Part shown: piece by piece, positions 25,886 through 35,431 of the stretch
Numbering within the stretch: position 1 is the stretch's first letter
Layout of the letters: every line of letters starts with the position of its first letter
Assembly: GCF_002025205.1 (NCBI RefSeq)
Contig: NZ_CP019947.1
Location: forward strand, 565,501-629,500
DNA: 64,000 nucleotides
Source: Pseudomonas sp. CC6-YY-74
GTDB taxonomy: Bacteria > Pseudomonadota > Gammaproteobacteria > Pseudomonadales > Pseudomonadaceae
Direction of reading: 5' to 3'
Translations under genes and position numbers: made by a program
The notes under the pieces: model-generated
Told to the model about the DNA's origin: nothing
The model's database searches: none
What the model saw: the letters and a program-made list of their open reading frames with translations, nothing else

Positions 25886-25917
25886 AAAAAAGGCCACTCG
25901 ATTGAGTGGCCTTTTTT
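25886..25917 (-). terminator. Terminator of initiator tRNA copy 3
   Basis: Same stem-loop as the other units, followed on the minus strand by a T-run. Confidence 0.85.
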
Positions 25918-25924
25918 GAGTATC

Positions 25925-26001
<77 letters not shown>

Positions 26002-26086
26002 CCGAAGATTCTATCTGAATAGGCGCTCTTGTCAATTGATTTCTGCTTTTCAATCAATTGCTTAAGCCCGCTTGGCGGGCACCAAC

Positions 26087-26118
26087 AAAAAAGGCCACTC
26101 GATTGAGTGGCCTTTTTT
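26087..26118 (-). terminator. Terminator of initiator tRNA copy 4
   Basis: Same stem-loop with T-run on the minus strand. Confidence 0.85.
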
Positions 26119-26125
26119 GAGTATC

Positions 26126-26202
<77 letters not shown>

Positions 26203-26464
26203 GCGCCAATTCTATCGCCAAAAAACTGCCTGTCAACGCTTGTCTTGATAAAAACTGTTGTTTGTTCAAATGCTTAGCGTTGTATCAGGTACTTGAATCA
26301 GGCCTCAGGCCTGGCTGGGCGGGGGTTGGCGAGGACTGAGGCTGGGCGCGCGGGTTGATTGAGCTGGCCTGCTATATGGGCTTCTGTGCGGCCGGTGATC
26401 GTTGGCGTAGCCCAGCAACCCGCGGTTGGGCTAGAGTCGGCGGCTATTGAACTGGAGAATGATC

Positions 26465-26692
26465 ATGGGACTTGAATGCAAAGCCTGCGGTGCGCCGTTA
26501 CCGAGCCAGGCAACGACCTGTCCGGCCTGTGGCGCCGAAATACCGCAGCTAGCGCCGAAGAAGACCAAGCTGCTGCCGCTGGCGGCCTTCATGCTGATCG
26601 TCATTCTGGTGATCCAAGCGTATATGAACAAGCCTGAGCCCGAGGTGGAGGCGGTTGAGCCTGCGCCAGCGGCCAGTAATGCCGGGCAGTAG
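26465..26692 (+). CDS. Small zinc-ribbon membrane protein
   Basis: 75 residues. An N-terminal zinc ribbon with two CxxC pairs (CKAC, CPAC) is followed by one TM helix (LLPLAAFMLIVILVIQAYM) and a short acidic/Pro-rich tail. The ATG at 26465 is chosen because GGAGAA sits 7 bases ahead; the ATG at 26459 is too close to it. Topology (ribbon in the cytosol) is inferred. Function unknown. It precedes dinB by 27 bases and may be co-transcribed. Confidence 0.8.
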   Translation: MGLECKACGAPLPSQATTCPACGAEIPQLAPKKTKLLPLAAFMLIVILVIQAYMNKPEPEVEAVEPAPAASNAGQ

Positions 26693-26719
26693 TGCATGGC
26701 CGGCTAACGACTGCGAATC

Positions 26720-27781
26720 ATGACTGCCAGAAAAATCATCCACGTTGACTGTGACTGCTTTTATGCCGCTATCGAGATGCGTGACGACCCGAGCCTGGCC
26801 GGTAAACCGTTGGCGGTGGGGGGCGCTGCGGACCGCCGTGGGGTGATCGCTACCTGCAATTACGAGGCCCGCGCCTATGGGGTGCGCTCGGCGATGGCCT
26901 CCGGGCATGCGCTGAAACTGTGCCCGGACTTGTTGATCGTCAAGCCGCGGATGGACGCCTACAAGGCGGTGTCGTGCGACATTCAGGCGATCTTCCGTGA
27001 GTACACCGAGCTGATCGAGCCACTGTCGCTGGATGAAGCCTATCTGGATGTTTCGGACAGCCCGCACTTTGCCGGTAGTGCCACGCGTATCGCCCAGGAT
27101 ATTCGTCGGCGGGTCTCGCAGGAGCTGCACATCACCGTTTCGGCGGGCGTGGCGCCGAACAAGTTCCTGGCCAAGATCGCTAGCGACTGGAAGAAACCCA
27201 ACGGCTTGTTCGTGATCACCCCGGATCAGGTCGAGGCGTTCGTGGCTGCCTTGCCGGTGAATAAATTGCACGGGGTCGGCAAGGTGACCGCCGACAAGCT
27301 GGCGCGGCGCGGCATCCGCACCTGTGCGGATCTGCGCGAGTGGCAGAAGTTGGGTTTGGTGAAAGAGTTCGGCAGCTTCGGCGAGCGCCTCTGGGGGCTG
27401 GCCCGTGGCATCGACGAGCGCGCGGTGCAGACCGACAGCCGCCGGCAAACGGTCAGCGTGGAAACCACCTACGACCAGGATCTGCCGGATCTGCCGGCCT
27501 GCCTGACGCAATTGCCGCAGTTGCTCGACGAGTTGACGAGGCGCATGACGCGGCTGGATGCCAGTTATCGGCCGGACAAGCCCTTCGTCAAGATCAAGTT
27601 CCACGACTTCACCCAGACCACCCTGGAACAGGCCGGTGCGCGCTGGGATCTGGACAGTTATCGGCTGCTACTGAGCGCGGCTTTCGCGCGCGGCAACAAA
27701 CCGGTGCGTTTGTTGGGCGTCGGCGTGCGCCTGCACGACTTGCGTGGGCGGCATGAGCAGTTGGAGTTGTTTGCGCAGTAG
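26720..27781 (+). CDS. dinB: DNA polymerase IV (Y-family translesion polymerase)
   Basis: 353 residues, the normal Pol IV length. Catalytic acidic residues are in HVDCDCFYAAIEMRDDP (N-terminus) and PLSLDEAYLDVSD (~100-110), with the steric-gate region FYAAIE. The thumb helix-hairpin-helix KLHGVGKVTADKLARRGI is followed by the little finger domain. It ends with LEQLELFAQ-type sequence (QLELFAQ), matching the beta-clamp binding motif. It makes error-prone bypass of damaged DNA. No LexA box was identified near the start. Confidence 0.95.
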   Translation: MTARKIIHVDCDCFYAAIEMRDDPSLAGKPLAVGGAADRRGVIATCNYEARAYGVRSAMASGHALKLCPDLLIVKPRMDAYKAVSCDIQAIFREYTELIEPLSLDEAYLDVSDSPHFAGSATRIAQDIRRRVSQELHITVSAGVAPNKFLAKIASDWKKPNGLFVITPDQVEAFVAALPVNKLHGVGKVTADKLARRGIRTCADLREWQKLGLVKEFGSFGERLWGLARGIDERAVQTDSRRQTVSVETTYDQDLPDLPACLTQLPQLLDELTRRMTRLDASYRPDKPFVKIKFHDFTQTTLEQAGARWDLDSYRLLLSAAFARGNKPVRLLGVGVRLHDLRGRHEQLELFAQ

Positions 27782-27827
27782 GTGGCCGCGCGGATACATC
27801 TGCGCGCCACGATCTATGGGTAGGGGC

Positions 27828-27900
27828 GAGTAGGGTGGGCTTCAGCCCACCGGAGCGGTAATCGAGGTGAGCTGGGGTCGCCGCCCGGCCCACCCTACTC
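27828..27900. repeat. Inverted repeat with 13-bp arms (GTAGGGTGGGC type)
   Basis: GAGTAGGGTGGGC (27828-27840) and GCCCACCCTACTC (27888-27900), perfect, with a nested TTCAGCCCACC. The same kind of GTAGGGTGGGC palindrome is a common intergenic repeat in proteobacteria. It sits between the convergent dinB and META lipoprotein genes and may terminate both. Confidence 0.7.
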
Positions 27901-27904
27901 AAGG

Positions 27905-28309
27905 TCAGCCGTGTTCCGGCCACAGGCGCAGCGGCTTGCCTTCTGCGGGCCACAGACGCAGTTGCTCGATCGGCGAGGCATCCCAGCGTTGCACCTTGCT
28001 CAGGCGATCGAGGAAGCGCGCTTCTTGTTCCATCAGGGCCGGGGCGCACATTTTACGGGTGCTGCCGGCGGCGCCGAAACTGAGTTGTGCGCCAGTCAGG
28101 CTGTAACTGGCGAACCAGTGATTGCAGCCGGCGTTGCCATACGCGCGACCATCCTCGCCGAACGTGATGCTCAGGTGGCTGCGGTCGATCAGCGGGCGTT
28201 CGCCAATCCATTCCACTTGATAGGTGCGTTCGCTCTCAAGTTGCAGTGGCGCGCTGGCGCAACCGAACAGGCTGACGCTGAGCAGGCTGACCGCGAGGGC
28301 GCGTTTCAT
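27905..28309 (-). CDS. META-domain lipoprotein (HslJ-like)
   Basis: 134 residues from ATG 28309 (AAGGAAG ahead). MKRALAVSLLSVSLFGCASAP is a lipoprotein signal (LFGC). The META domain is seen in HLSITFGEDGRAYGNAGCNHWFASYSLTGAQLSFG and STRKMCAPALMEQEARFLDRL; HslJ-type proteins are envelope/heat-shock lipoproteins of unclear mechanism. The start overlaps the stop of the upstream gene (ATGA), so the two are translationally coupled. Confidence 0.87.
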   Translation of the reverse strand: MKRALAVSLLSVSLFGCASAPLQLESERTYQVEWIGERPLIDRSHLSITFGEDGRAYGNAGCNHWFASYSLTGAQLSFGAAGSTRKMCAPALMEQEARFLDRLSKVQRWDASPIEQLRLWPAEGKPLRLWPEHG

Positions 28310-28743
28310 GCGGCTTCCTTTCGGCATTTAGGGCACAGGTGGTGGCCGTTCTGGCTGCGCCAGCCCAGTTGGTTGATCCGTGCTTCGGCTGCTGGCGCCT
28401 GAGCTTTCTTGCCCAGTGCGGCATCGACGGCAAACTCGAAGTCGAGCTGGGTGGCGCAGCCGTCGCATTTGACCTGCCAATTGAAGATTGCCAATTCGCC
28501 AAAGACCGGGCCTTTGGCCACTGCAACCCATTGCCCGTGAGGGTTGATCAGGTGGCGCACCTTTTCGACCTCTAAGCGCATGCTCAGCTCACGGCTGCCT
28601 TTGAGGGTGACCAGCAGGCTGTCGCCGCTGCGCATCGAGCCGCCGTTGCCGGTGACCTGGTAGCGGCCCGGTGCCAGTGCGCGGCATTCAGTCAGGGTAT
28701 GTTCAGGATTGAGCAGGGTGTAGCGAAAGTCGTGTTCGGCCAT
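28306..28743 (-). CDS. Conserved hypothetical protein with C-terminal zinc-ribbon-like Cys pairs
   Basis: 145 residues, no signal or TM. Cysteine pairs in VKCDGCATQLDF (~95) and HLCPKCRKEAA (end) could form one zinc site. The N-terminal half is beta-rich with no recognised domain. ATG 28743; the last bases overlap the next gene as ATGA. Possibly a nucleic-acid or protein-binding ribbon protein; function unknown. Confidence 0.75.
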   Translation of the reverse strand: MAEHDFRYTLLNPEHTLTECRALAPGRYQVTGNGGSMRSGDSLLVTLKGSRELSMRLEVEKVRHLINPHGQWVAVAKGPVFGELAIFNWQVKCDGCATQLDFEFAVDAALGKKAQAPAAEARINQLGWRSQNGHHLCPKCRKEAA

Positions 28744-28770
28744 GGTTCCTCCAAGTCAGCGCAAATGCTA

Positions 28771-29766
28771 TCACGCGCCGGCCTGCACCTGATTGCTCGG
28801 TGTGCCGCCGGCCCAGGCGGTGATGTTGTCCAGGGTGGTGCGGGCGATAGCTGCCAGCGCTTCTTGGGTGAGGAAGGCCTGGTGGGCGGTGATGATGACG
28901 TTGGGGAAGCTCAGCAGGCGCGCCAATACGTCGTCCTGCAGCGGCAGGTCGGAACAGTCCTCGAAAAACAGCTCGGCCTCCTCCTCATAAACATCCAGAC
29001 CCAGGTAGCCGAGCTGGCCGCTTTTCAATGCGCCGATCAGCGCCGGGGTATCGATCAGGGCACCGCGTCCGGTGTTGATCAGCATGACCCCAGGTTTCAT
29101 CTGCTGCAGGCTCTGGGCGTTGATCAAATGGTGGCTGCTCTCGGTCAGTGGACAATGCAGGCTGATGATGTCGCTGTCGGCCAACAGTTGCGCCAGTGAT
29201 ACCTGGCTACCGCCCAATGCCCCCAGACCAGCCACGGGGCAAGGGTCGAACACCTGCAGACGGCAGCCAAAGCCGGCCATGATCCGCGCGAAGACCATGC
29301 CGATCTGGCCGCCGCCGATGATGCCAATGTGCTTGCCGTGCAGGTCGAAGCCGGTCAGGCCGTGCAGGGAAAAATCACCTTCGCGGGTGCGGTTGAAGGC
29401 GCGATGGATGCGCCGGTTGAGCGCCAGGATCAACGCCACCGCATGCTCGGCCACCGCGTGCGGTGAGTAGGCGGGCACCCTGACCACGCACAGGCCAAGC
29501 CGCTGCGCTGCCTTGAGGTCGACATGGTTGTAGCCCGCCGAGCGCAGGGCAATCAGGCGTGTGCCGCCGGCAGCCAGGCGCTCCAGCACGGGCGCCGAGA
29601 GCTCATCATTGATAAAGGCGCAGACCACGTCATGGCCCGCCGCCAGGGTGGCGCTGTCGGTGGTCAGGCGCGCCTGCTGGAAATGCAATTGATAGTCAGC
29701 GGGCGCGCCGGCGACATTAAAGCTGTCGCGGTCATAGGGCTTGCTACTGAAAAAGAGGATTCGCAT
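28771..29766 (-). CDS. ldhA: D-lactate dehydrogenase (fermentative, NAD-dependent)
   Basis: 331 residues, D-2-hydroxyacid dehydrogenase family. NAD-binding GIIGGGQIGMVFARIM (~148-163; family usually GTGKIG), catalytic Arg in LINTGRGALID, Glu in VYEEEAELFF, His in ITAHQAFLT. It reduces pyruvate to D-lactate under low oxygen. GGAG lies 5 bases ahead of ATG 29766. The whole upstream interval to gacS is occupied by a MITE-like repeat (29777-30062), so its promoter lies inside the repeat or it is read from gacS. Confidence 0.92.
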   Translation of the reverse strand: MRILFFSSKPYDRDSFNVAGAPADYQLHFQQARLTTDSATLAAGHDVVCAFINDELSAPVLERLAAGGTRLIALRSAGYNHVDLKAAQRLGLCVVRVPAYSPHAVAEHAVALILALNRRIHRAFNRTREGDFSLHGLTGFDLHGKHIGIIGGGQIGMVFARIMAGFGCRLQVFDPCPVAGLGALGGSQVSLAQLLADSDIISLHCPLTESSHHLINAQSLQQMKPGVMLINTGRGALIDTPALIGALKSGQLGYLGLDVYEEEAELFFEDCSDLPLQDDVLARLLSFPNVIITAHQAFLTQEALAAIARTTLDNITAWAGGTPSNQVQAGA

Positions 29767-29776
29767 GCTGACTCCA

Positions 29777-30062
29777 GGTGGCCTGTACGGTTAGTTGGTT
29801 CGCTCAGATTCGCCGGTTTGAGTCGCATCTGTGAGCGGCCCGCCCGAGGTTGTCCTGCTCGGCGCCTGTACCGCCTGGCAGCCCTGTGGGCTGGATTCGC
29901 CGCGGGGCGCACGAGCCACCAGGAGGTGGGAAATGCCGCAAGCGCCGCCGGCGCCCCCATGGATGGGGAGGCTAGGAAAATCTCGGGAACATTTTCGCGA
30001 GCGGTCACGGCCTCCCACCAGGCTCTGGAGCATGGATAAACGGATTTACCGATCAGGCGCCT
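29777..30062. mobile_element. MITE-like element, copy A (286 bases), between ldhA and gacS
   Basis: The left end GGTGGCCTGTACGGTTAG and right end (read inward) AGGCGCCTGATCGGTAAA are imperfect terminal inverted repeats. The first ~55 and last ~30 bases match copy B at 57858-57987 (shared: CTGTACGGTTAGT, ATAAACGGATT, CCGATCAGG). The interior has no convincing gene. The right end runs into the TAG stop of gacS, and the left end stops just before the ldhA ribosome site. Confidence 0.6.
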
Positions 30063-32814
30063 AGGCACTGATCTGCGCCTCTTTGGCCAATCGTTCGATG
30101 GCGGCATCGAGCAGGTCCAGTGCGCTGGGCGCGACGGGGTCATTCTGTTTCAACAGGGTTTCGCTGCGCTGACAGGCGGCCCGCAGTTGTGGTACGCCAC
30201 AATAGCGGGTCGCGCCGTGCAGGCGGTGCACGCGCTCGATCAGGGCGTTGCGATCGCCCGCCCCGCGGGCCTGGCGGATGGCCTGGCGGTCGGCCGGCAG
30301 CCCGGCCAGCAGCATGCTCAGCATGTCGGCTGCCAGGTCGGCTTTGCCAGCTGCCAGGCGCAGGCCTTCATCGGTGTCCAGTACCCGCAGGGCACGGTCT
30401 GCGTTGGCGTTTTCGCTGGTTTGCTCGGGGCCTTGGTTGCGCAGCGCCAGTCCGGTCCATTTGAGCACGACCTGGGCCAGTTGCCGTTCGCTGATGGGCT
30501 TGGTCAGGTAGTCATCCAGGCCGCTTTGCAATAGGGCGCGTTTTTCGTTGGCCAGGGCATGGGCCGTCAGGGCGACTATGGGGACGGGGGGCTGGCCGTG
30601 TTCGCCCTCATGCTGGCGAATCGCTTCGGTGGTTTGGCGGCCATCCATGCCAGGCATCTGCACGTCCATGAGAATCAGGTCGAAGCTGTGCTGCTGGAAT
30701 TTTTCCAGGGCTTCATAACCGCTGTTGGCGGTGCTGACTTGAGCGCCCATGTCGTCCAGCAGGGTTTGTACCAGCAGCAGATTGGCCGGATTGTCGTCGA
30801 CGCAGAGCACCCGCGGTGGGCGGCTGGCCCCGGGCGAACTGGTTTCCGCGCGTGTTTGGCGTGGGCTGACCAGTTCGGCCAGCGCGCGCTGCAGCTTGCG
30901 TGTGCAGGCGGGTTTGGCCTGCAACTGGTTGTGCCCGTCGGGCAGTACCTCGTGATAGAGCGCCTGTTCGGTGGTCGGGCAGAGCACCACGGTCTTGCAG
31001 GCGAGGCGCTCGAGATCCCAGATGCGCTGGCCCAGGCGCTCCGGCGGCAGGTGCTGGGCGGTGACGCCGAGCACGGCGATACTCATCGGTTGGCTGCTGT
31101 GGTGCGCGCTGGCGACCGCCTCGAGCAGGTTGTCGAGATTGTCGAAGGCGCTGACCAGCAGGCCGCAATCTTCCAGTTGATGCTGCAAGGCCTGGCGTGA
31201 CAGCTCGTGGCTTTCCAGGATGGCCGCGCGGCGACCGAGCAGTGGCGGGCGGGGCAGGTCTTCGGCGTCATCCCGGGCTTTCGGCAGGCTCAGACTGATC
31301 CAGAACTCCGAGCCCTCGCCAGGCGTGCTGTCGACACCGATCTCGCCGCCCATTTGCTCGATCAGGCGCTTGGATATCACCAGGCCAAGGCCGGTGCCGC
31401 CGGCCTGGCGCGACAGTGAATTGTCGGCCTGACTGAAGGCCTGGAACAGTGCGCGCAGGTCTTCGTTGGACAGGCCGATACCGGAGTCGCGCACGCTGAT
31501 GCGCAGTTGGGCGCGGTCGGCGTTGTCGTCTTCGAGCATGGCGCGCATGACGATGCTGCCTTCAGGGGTGAACTTGATCGCGTTGCTGACCAGGTTGGTG
31601 AGGATCTGCTTGAGCCGCTGCGGGTCGCCAAGCAGCGTCAGTGGCGTGTCGCGGTAGACCAGGCTGAGCAGCTCCAGGCGTTTTTCATGGGCGGCCGGGG
31701 CGAGAATGGTCAGGGTGTCTTGCAGCAGGTCGCGCAGGTTGAAGGGGATGTTTTCCAGGATCAGCTTGCCGGCCTCGATCTTGGAGAAGTCGAGCACCTC
31801 ATTGATGATTCCGAGCAGGCTATCGGCGGATTTTTCAATGGTGCCCAGGTAATCCTGTTGGCGTGGGGTCAGCTCGCTTTTCTGCAGCAGGTTGGTGAAG
31901 CCGAGAATGCCGTTGAGTGGGGTGCGGATTTCGTGGCTCATGTTGGCGAGGAATTCGGATTTGATCCGGCTGGCCTCCAGGGCTTCCCGGCGGGCGAAGT
32001 CCAACTCGATATTCTGGATCTCGATGGTCTCCAGATTCTGCCGTACGTCTTCGGTGGCTTGGTCGACGCTGTGCTGCAACTCTTCTTGGGCGTTGAGCAG
32101 GGATTCGGCCATGCGGTTGATGCCCGAGGCCAGTTCATCCAGTTCATGGCTGCCGAGTGGTGGCAGGCGGGTGTGCAGGTGACCATCCTTGAGCTGGGCG
32201 ACGCTGTATTTGATCTGCCGCAAGGGTCCGTTGATGCTGCGGCTCATGCGCAGGGCGAGCAGGGCGGTGACAATCAGTCCGGTGCTGATCAGCAGCAGGC
32301 TGGCAAGCAGGCTGCGGTAGCCCTTGAGCAGGGTGCCGTGGTGTGAAAGCTCCAACTCGACCCAGCCGAGCAAGTCGCTGTCAGGTTGCGTCAGCGGCTC
32401 GCCAGTAAGTGTCAGGTGTTGTGCCAGTACGGGCAGGAGAAAGCGTGTGGCATCCGCACTGCTGCGCCGGTCCATCTGGCTCGGCTCATCGCTGGGCGGT
32501 TGATCGAGCATGCTCGGGCCAGCATGGGCCAGGCTCTCGCGCTCAACGCCGAGGAAGCTGACGGCTCTTACGTCCGGCTGCTCGAGTGTCTGCGTGGCAA
32601 TGCGTTGCAGCAGGGCGGCGTCATGCTGTTGTAAGGCGGGCGCGGCCAGCGGCGCCAGTTGTTCGGCGATCATCTGCCCGCGTTGCAGCAGTTGCGCCTG
32701 CAGATCTGACAGTTGCACCCAGGTGAAATAACCACCCAGCACCAATGCCAACAGGCTGGTGGGCAGCAGGGTGAGCATGAGCACACGGCCTTTAATGCCT
32801 AGATCCTTGAACAC
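30061..32814 (-). CDS. gacS: GacS/BarA hybrid sensor histidine kinase
   Basis: 917 residues (P. aeruginosa GacS 925). Order: TM1 (~10-30), periplasmic loop, TM2 (~165-190), HAMP, HisKA with His in [15 protein letters not shown] (~290), HATPase, receiver with Asp in [13 protein letters not shown] (~715), and C-terminal Hpt with His in [11 protein letters not shown] (~855). It signals through GacA to Rsm small RNAs and controls secondary metabolism and biofilm. The start is GTG 32814 with GAGGAAG 7 bases ahead, giving the GacS start [12 protein letters not shown]; the longer frame to 32922 is rejected. The stop TAG overlaps the end of MITE copy A. Confidence 0.94.
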   Translation of the reverse strand: MFKDLGIKGRVLMLTLLPTSLLALVLGGYFTWVQLSDLQAQLLQRGQMIAEQLAPLAAPALQQHDAALLQRIATQTLEQPDVRAVSFLGVERESLAHAGPSMLDQPPSDEPSQMDRRSSADATRFLLPVLAQHLTLTGEPLTQPDSDLLGWVELELSHHGTLLKGYRSLLASLLLISTGLIVTALLALRMSRSINGPLRQIKYSVAQLKDGHLHTRLPPLGSHELDELASGINRMAESLLNAQEELQHSVDQATEDVRQNLETIEIQNIELDFARREALEASRIKSEFLANMSHEIRTPLNGILGFTNLLQKSELTPRQQDYLGTIEKSADSLLGIINEVLDFSKIEAGKLILENIPFNLRDLLQDTLTILAPAAHEKRLELLSLVYRDTPLTLLGDPQRLKQILTNLVSNAIKFTPEGSIVMRAMLEDDNADRAQLRISVRDSGIGLSNEDLRALFQAFSQADNSLSRQAGGTGLGLVISKRLIEQMGGEIGVDSTPGEGSEFWISLSLPKARDDAEDLPRPPLLGRRAAILESHELSRQALQHQLEDCGLLVSAFDNLDNLLEAVASAHHSSQPMSIAVLGVTAQHLPPERLGQRIWDLERLACKTVVLCPTTEQALYHEVLPDGHNQLQAKPACTRKLQRALAELVSPRQTRAETSSPGASRPPRVLCVDDNPANLLLVQTLLDDMGAQVSTANSGYEALEKFQQHSFDLILMDVQMPGMDGRQTTEAIRQHEGEHGQPPVPIVALTAHALANEKRALLQSGLDDYLTKPISERQLAQVVLKWTGLALRNQGPEQTSENANADRALRVLDTDEGLRLAAGKADLAADMLSMLLAGLPADRQAIRQARGAGDRNALIERVHRLHGATRYCGVPQLRAACQRSETLLKQNDPVAPSALDLLDAAIERLAKEAQISA

Positions 32815-32999
32815 AAATGTTCTTCCTCGTTGCCTGTTGGCTGAACTCAAGCTGGCAGTGTAGCGGCTGGTCTTGACGGTACAACAGTGGCGTCGCCCTG
32901 GCAGCATGCTGCAACAAGGCATCCCATCGGCGGTTATGGCCGCTGCCCGTTTGCCGCTATCATAGGGACCCTTCCAGCTACCTGGACCTGATCGCTGCC

Positions 33000-33905
33000 A
33001 TGACCTTGCAATACCCTACTATCGCCGATTGCGTCGGCAACACTCCGCTGGTGCGCTTGCAGCGCCTGCCCGGCAATACGTCCAATACCTTGCTGTTGAA
33101 GCTGGAGGGTAACAATCCTGCTGGCTCGGTTAAGGACCGGCCGGCGCTGTCGATGATTACCCGGGCCGAGTTGCGCGGCGATATCCACCCCGGCGATACC
33201 CTGATCGAGGCCACCTCCGGTAACACCGGTATTGCCCTGGCAATGGCCGCGGCGATCAAGGGCTACAAGATGATCCTGATCATGCCGGACAACTCCACCG
33301 CCGAGCGCAAGGCGGCGATGACCGCCTACGGTGCGGAGCTGGTTTTGGTGTCGCGCGAGGAGGGCATGGAAGGGGCCCGCGATCTGGCCGACAGTCTGGA
33401 GCGCGGGGGGCGCGGCAAGGTGCTCGATCAGTTCGCCAATGGCGACAATCCCGAGGCGCACTATCTAGGTACTGGCCCGGAAATCTGGCGCCAGACCCAG
33501 GGGCAGATCACCCACTTCATCAGTTCCATGGGTACCACCGGGACTATCATGGGGGTATCGCGCTACCTCAAGGAGCAGAATCCGCAGGTGCAGATCGTCG
33601 GTTTGCAGCCGATGGAAGGCGCGACCATTCCCGGTATCCGCCGCTGGCCCGAGGAGTATCTGCCGAAGATCTACCAGGCCAGCCGCGTTGACCGGATTAT
33701 CGACATGGCCCAGCGCGAAGCCGAGGATGCGACGCGCCGTCTGGCACGTGAAGAAGGCATCTTCTGCGGCGTGTCCTCGGGTGGGGCGGTGGCGGCGATG
33801 CTGCGCCTGTCGGCTGAAGTGGAAAACGCGGTGATGGTGGCGATCATCTGCGATCGCGGCGATCGCTACCTGTCGACGGGCGTGTACGACACGCCGGAGC
33901 TCTAA
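33000..33905 (+). CDS. cysM: Cysteine synthase B (O-acetylserine sulfhydrylase)
   Basis: 301 residues, PLP fold-type II. The PLP lysine is in [11 protein letters not shown] (~41), the substrate loop in [16 protein letters not shown], and the phosphate loop in [14 protein letters not shown]. It makes cysteine from O-acetylserine and sulfide or thiosulfate. ATG 33000; its TAA shares a base with the ATG of rlmD, so the two are coupled. The divergent gacS leaves 185 bases for both promoters (a possible -10 TATCAT at 32958). Confidence 0.94.
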   Translation: MTLQYPTIADCVGNTPLVRLQRLPGNTSNTLLLKLEGNNPAGSVKDRPALSMITRAELRGDIHPGDTLIEATSGNTGIALAMAAAIKGYKMILIMPDNSTAERKAAMTAYGAELVLVSREEGMEGARDLADSLERGGRGKVLDQFANGDNPEAHYLGTGPEIWRQTQGQITHFISSMGTTGTIMGVSRYLKEQNPQVQIVGLQPMEGATIPGIRRWPEEYLPKIYQASRVDRIIDMAQREAEDATRRLAREEGIFCGVSSGGAVAAMLRLSAEVENAVMVAIICDRGDRYLSTGVYDTPEL

Positions 33906-35257
33906 TGGCCAAGAAAATCAGCGGTTTACGCTTCCAGCCCAGTGGCGGCGTGCGCGCGGCGCAAATACCGGTCGGCAAGAAGCAGAAGCTCAACATCGAA
34001 CGGTTGGCCAACGATGGTCGCGGCATTGCCTTTGTCGAGGGGCGCACCTGGTTCGTCAGCGGCGCCCTGCCCGGCGAGCAGGTCGAAGCCCGGGTGCTGG
34101 GCGCGCGCAGTCAGGTGGTCGAGGCCCGCAGCGAGCGGATTCTCAGCGCCAGCCCCGAGCGGCGGGTGGAGCCTTGTGTCCACGCGCGCATCTGTGGCGG
34201 TTGCAGCGTCCAGCACATGAGCCATGCCGATCAGTTGGCCCTCAAGCAGCGCATGCTCAGCGAACAGTTCAGCCGGTTGGCTGACTTGCAACCGGATGAG
34301 TGGGCACCACCATTGGTCGGGCCGGAGTTCGCCTACCGTCGCCGCGCGCGCATCGCCGTGCGCTGGGACGTCAAACACAAACGACTGGACGTTGGCTTTC
34401 GCGCGGCGGCCAGCCAGGACATCGTCGCCATTACCGATTGCCTGGTGCTGGTCCCGCCCTTGCAGCCGATTCTGCGCGCGTTGCCGGCGGTCTTGGCTGA
34501 GCTGGATAGCCCCCAGGCCATTGGCCATGTCGAGTTATTCCATGGCAGTACCAGCGCTGTATTGGTGCGTCACACTGCCGCCTTTGGCGAGGCCGATCTG
34601 GCGCGCTTGCAGACGTTCTGCGTGGCCCATGATGCGCAACTCTGGCTGCATGGTATCGGTGAGCCGCAGCCGTTCGAGCCAGAGCAAAGCCTGGGCTACC
34701 GCCTGCAGCGCTGGGATTTGCAGTTGGCCTATCGGCCCGGCGATTTTGTTCAGGTCAATGCGCCGGTGAACGAGGCGATGATCGCCCAGGCGCTGGACTG
34801 GCTGGCGCCGCAGGCGGATGAACGGGTACTGGATCTGTTCTGCGGCCTGGGTAATTTCGCCTTGCCGCTGGCGCGCCAGGCGCGTGAGGTAGTAGCGGTG
34901 GAAGGGGTACAGGCGATGGTCGAGCGGGCGGCGCAGAATGCGGCGAGCAATGGCATCGGCAACCTGCACTTTTTTCAGGCCGACCTGTCGAACCCGCTGG
35001 CCGAGACCGGTTGGGCACGAGGCGGTTTTGCCGCCGTGCTGCTCGACCCGCCGCGTGATGGTGCATTGCCGGTGATCAGGCAGATCGGCGCACTGGGCGC
35101 CAAGCGCCTGGTCTATGTGTCGTGCAACCCGACTACGCTGGCGCGTGACAGCGCCGAGTTGCTGGCGCAGGGTTATCGGCTGGAAAAGGCCGGCATCCTC
35201 GATATGTTTCCGCAAACGGCGCATGTCGAGGCGATGGCGTTGTTTGTCAGGCAATAG
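33905..35257 (+). CDS. rlmD: 23S rRNA (uracil-1939-C5)-methyltransferase RlmD
   Basis: 450 residues. N-terminal TRAM domain ([34 protein letters not shown]), [4Fe-4S] cysteines in [16 protein letters not shown] with the fourth in ITDCLVL, and a SAM-binding domain ([15 protein letters not shown]) with the catalytic Cys in [12 protein letters not shown] near the C-terminus. It methylates U1939 of 23S rRNA. It overlaps cysM by one base, an order kept in other pseudomonads. Confidence 0.95.
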   Translation: MAKKISGLRFQPSGGVRAAQIPVGKKQKLNIERLANDGRGIAFVEGRTWFVSGALPGEQVEARVLGARSQVVEARSERILSASPERRVEPCVHARICGGCSVQHMSHADQLALKQRMLSEQFSRLADLQPDEWAPPLVGPEFAYRRRARIAVRWDVKHKRLDVGFRAAASQDIVAITDCLVLVPPLQPILRALPAVLAELDSPQAIGHVELFHGSTSAVLVRHTAAFGEADLARLQTFCVAHDAQLWLHGIGEPQPFEPEQSLGYRLQRWDLQLAYRPGDFVQVNAPVNEAMIAQALDWLAPQADERVLDLFCGLGNFALPLARQAREVVAVEGVQAMVERAAQNAASNGIGNLHFFQADLSNPLAETGWARGGFAAVLLDPPRDGALPVIRQIGALGAKRLVYVSCNPTTLARDSAELLAQGYRLEKAGILDMFPQTAHVEAMALFVRQ

Positions 35258-35431
35258 GTTGAAAGAGCGTAGCTAGGGATGAAGGCAACTTGGTTTTGCT
35301 GCCATCAGCCCTTATCTACGCTGTGCAGGGGCGCATAAGGATTGTGCCTTAAAGTGGTTAAACCGACCGGGTCGAAGAAATCCGGCGACTGTTTGGTGTG
35401 CGTGGCGCGCACCCTAGGGAAGGTAAGCAAG

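Noticed and set aside
32815..32922. N-terminal extension of gacS to an upstream ATG
   Set aside because: GacS proteins begin at [10 protein letters not shown]; the GTG at 32814 has a fine ribosome site, and the extension is Cys/Arg-rich and not family-like.
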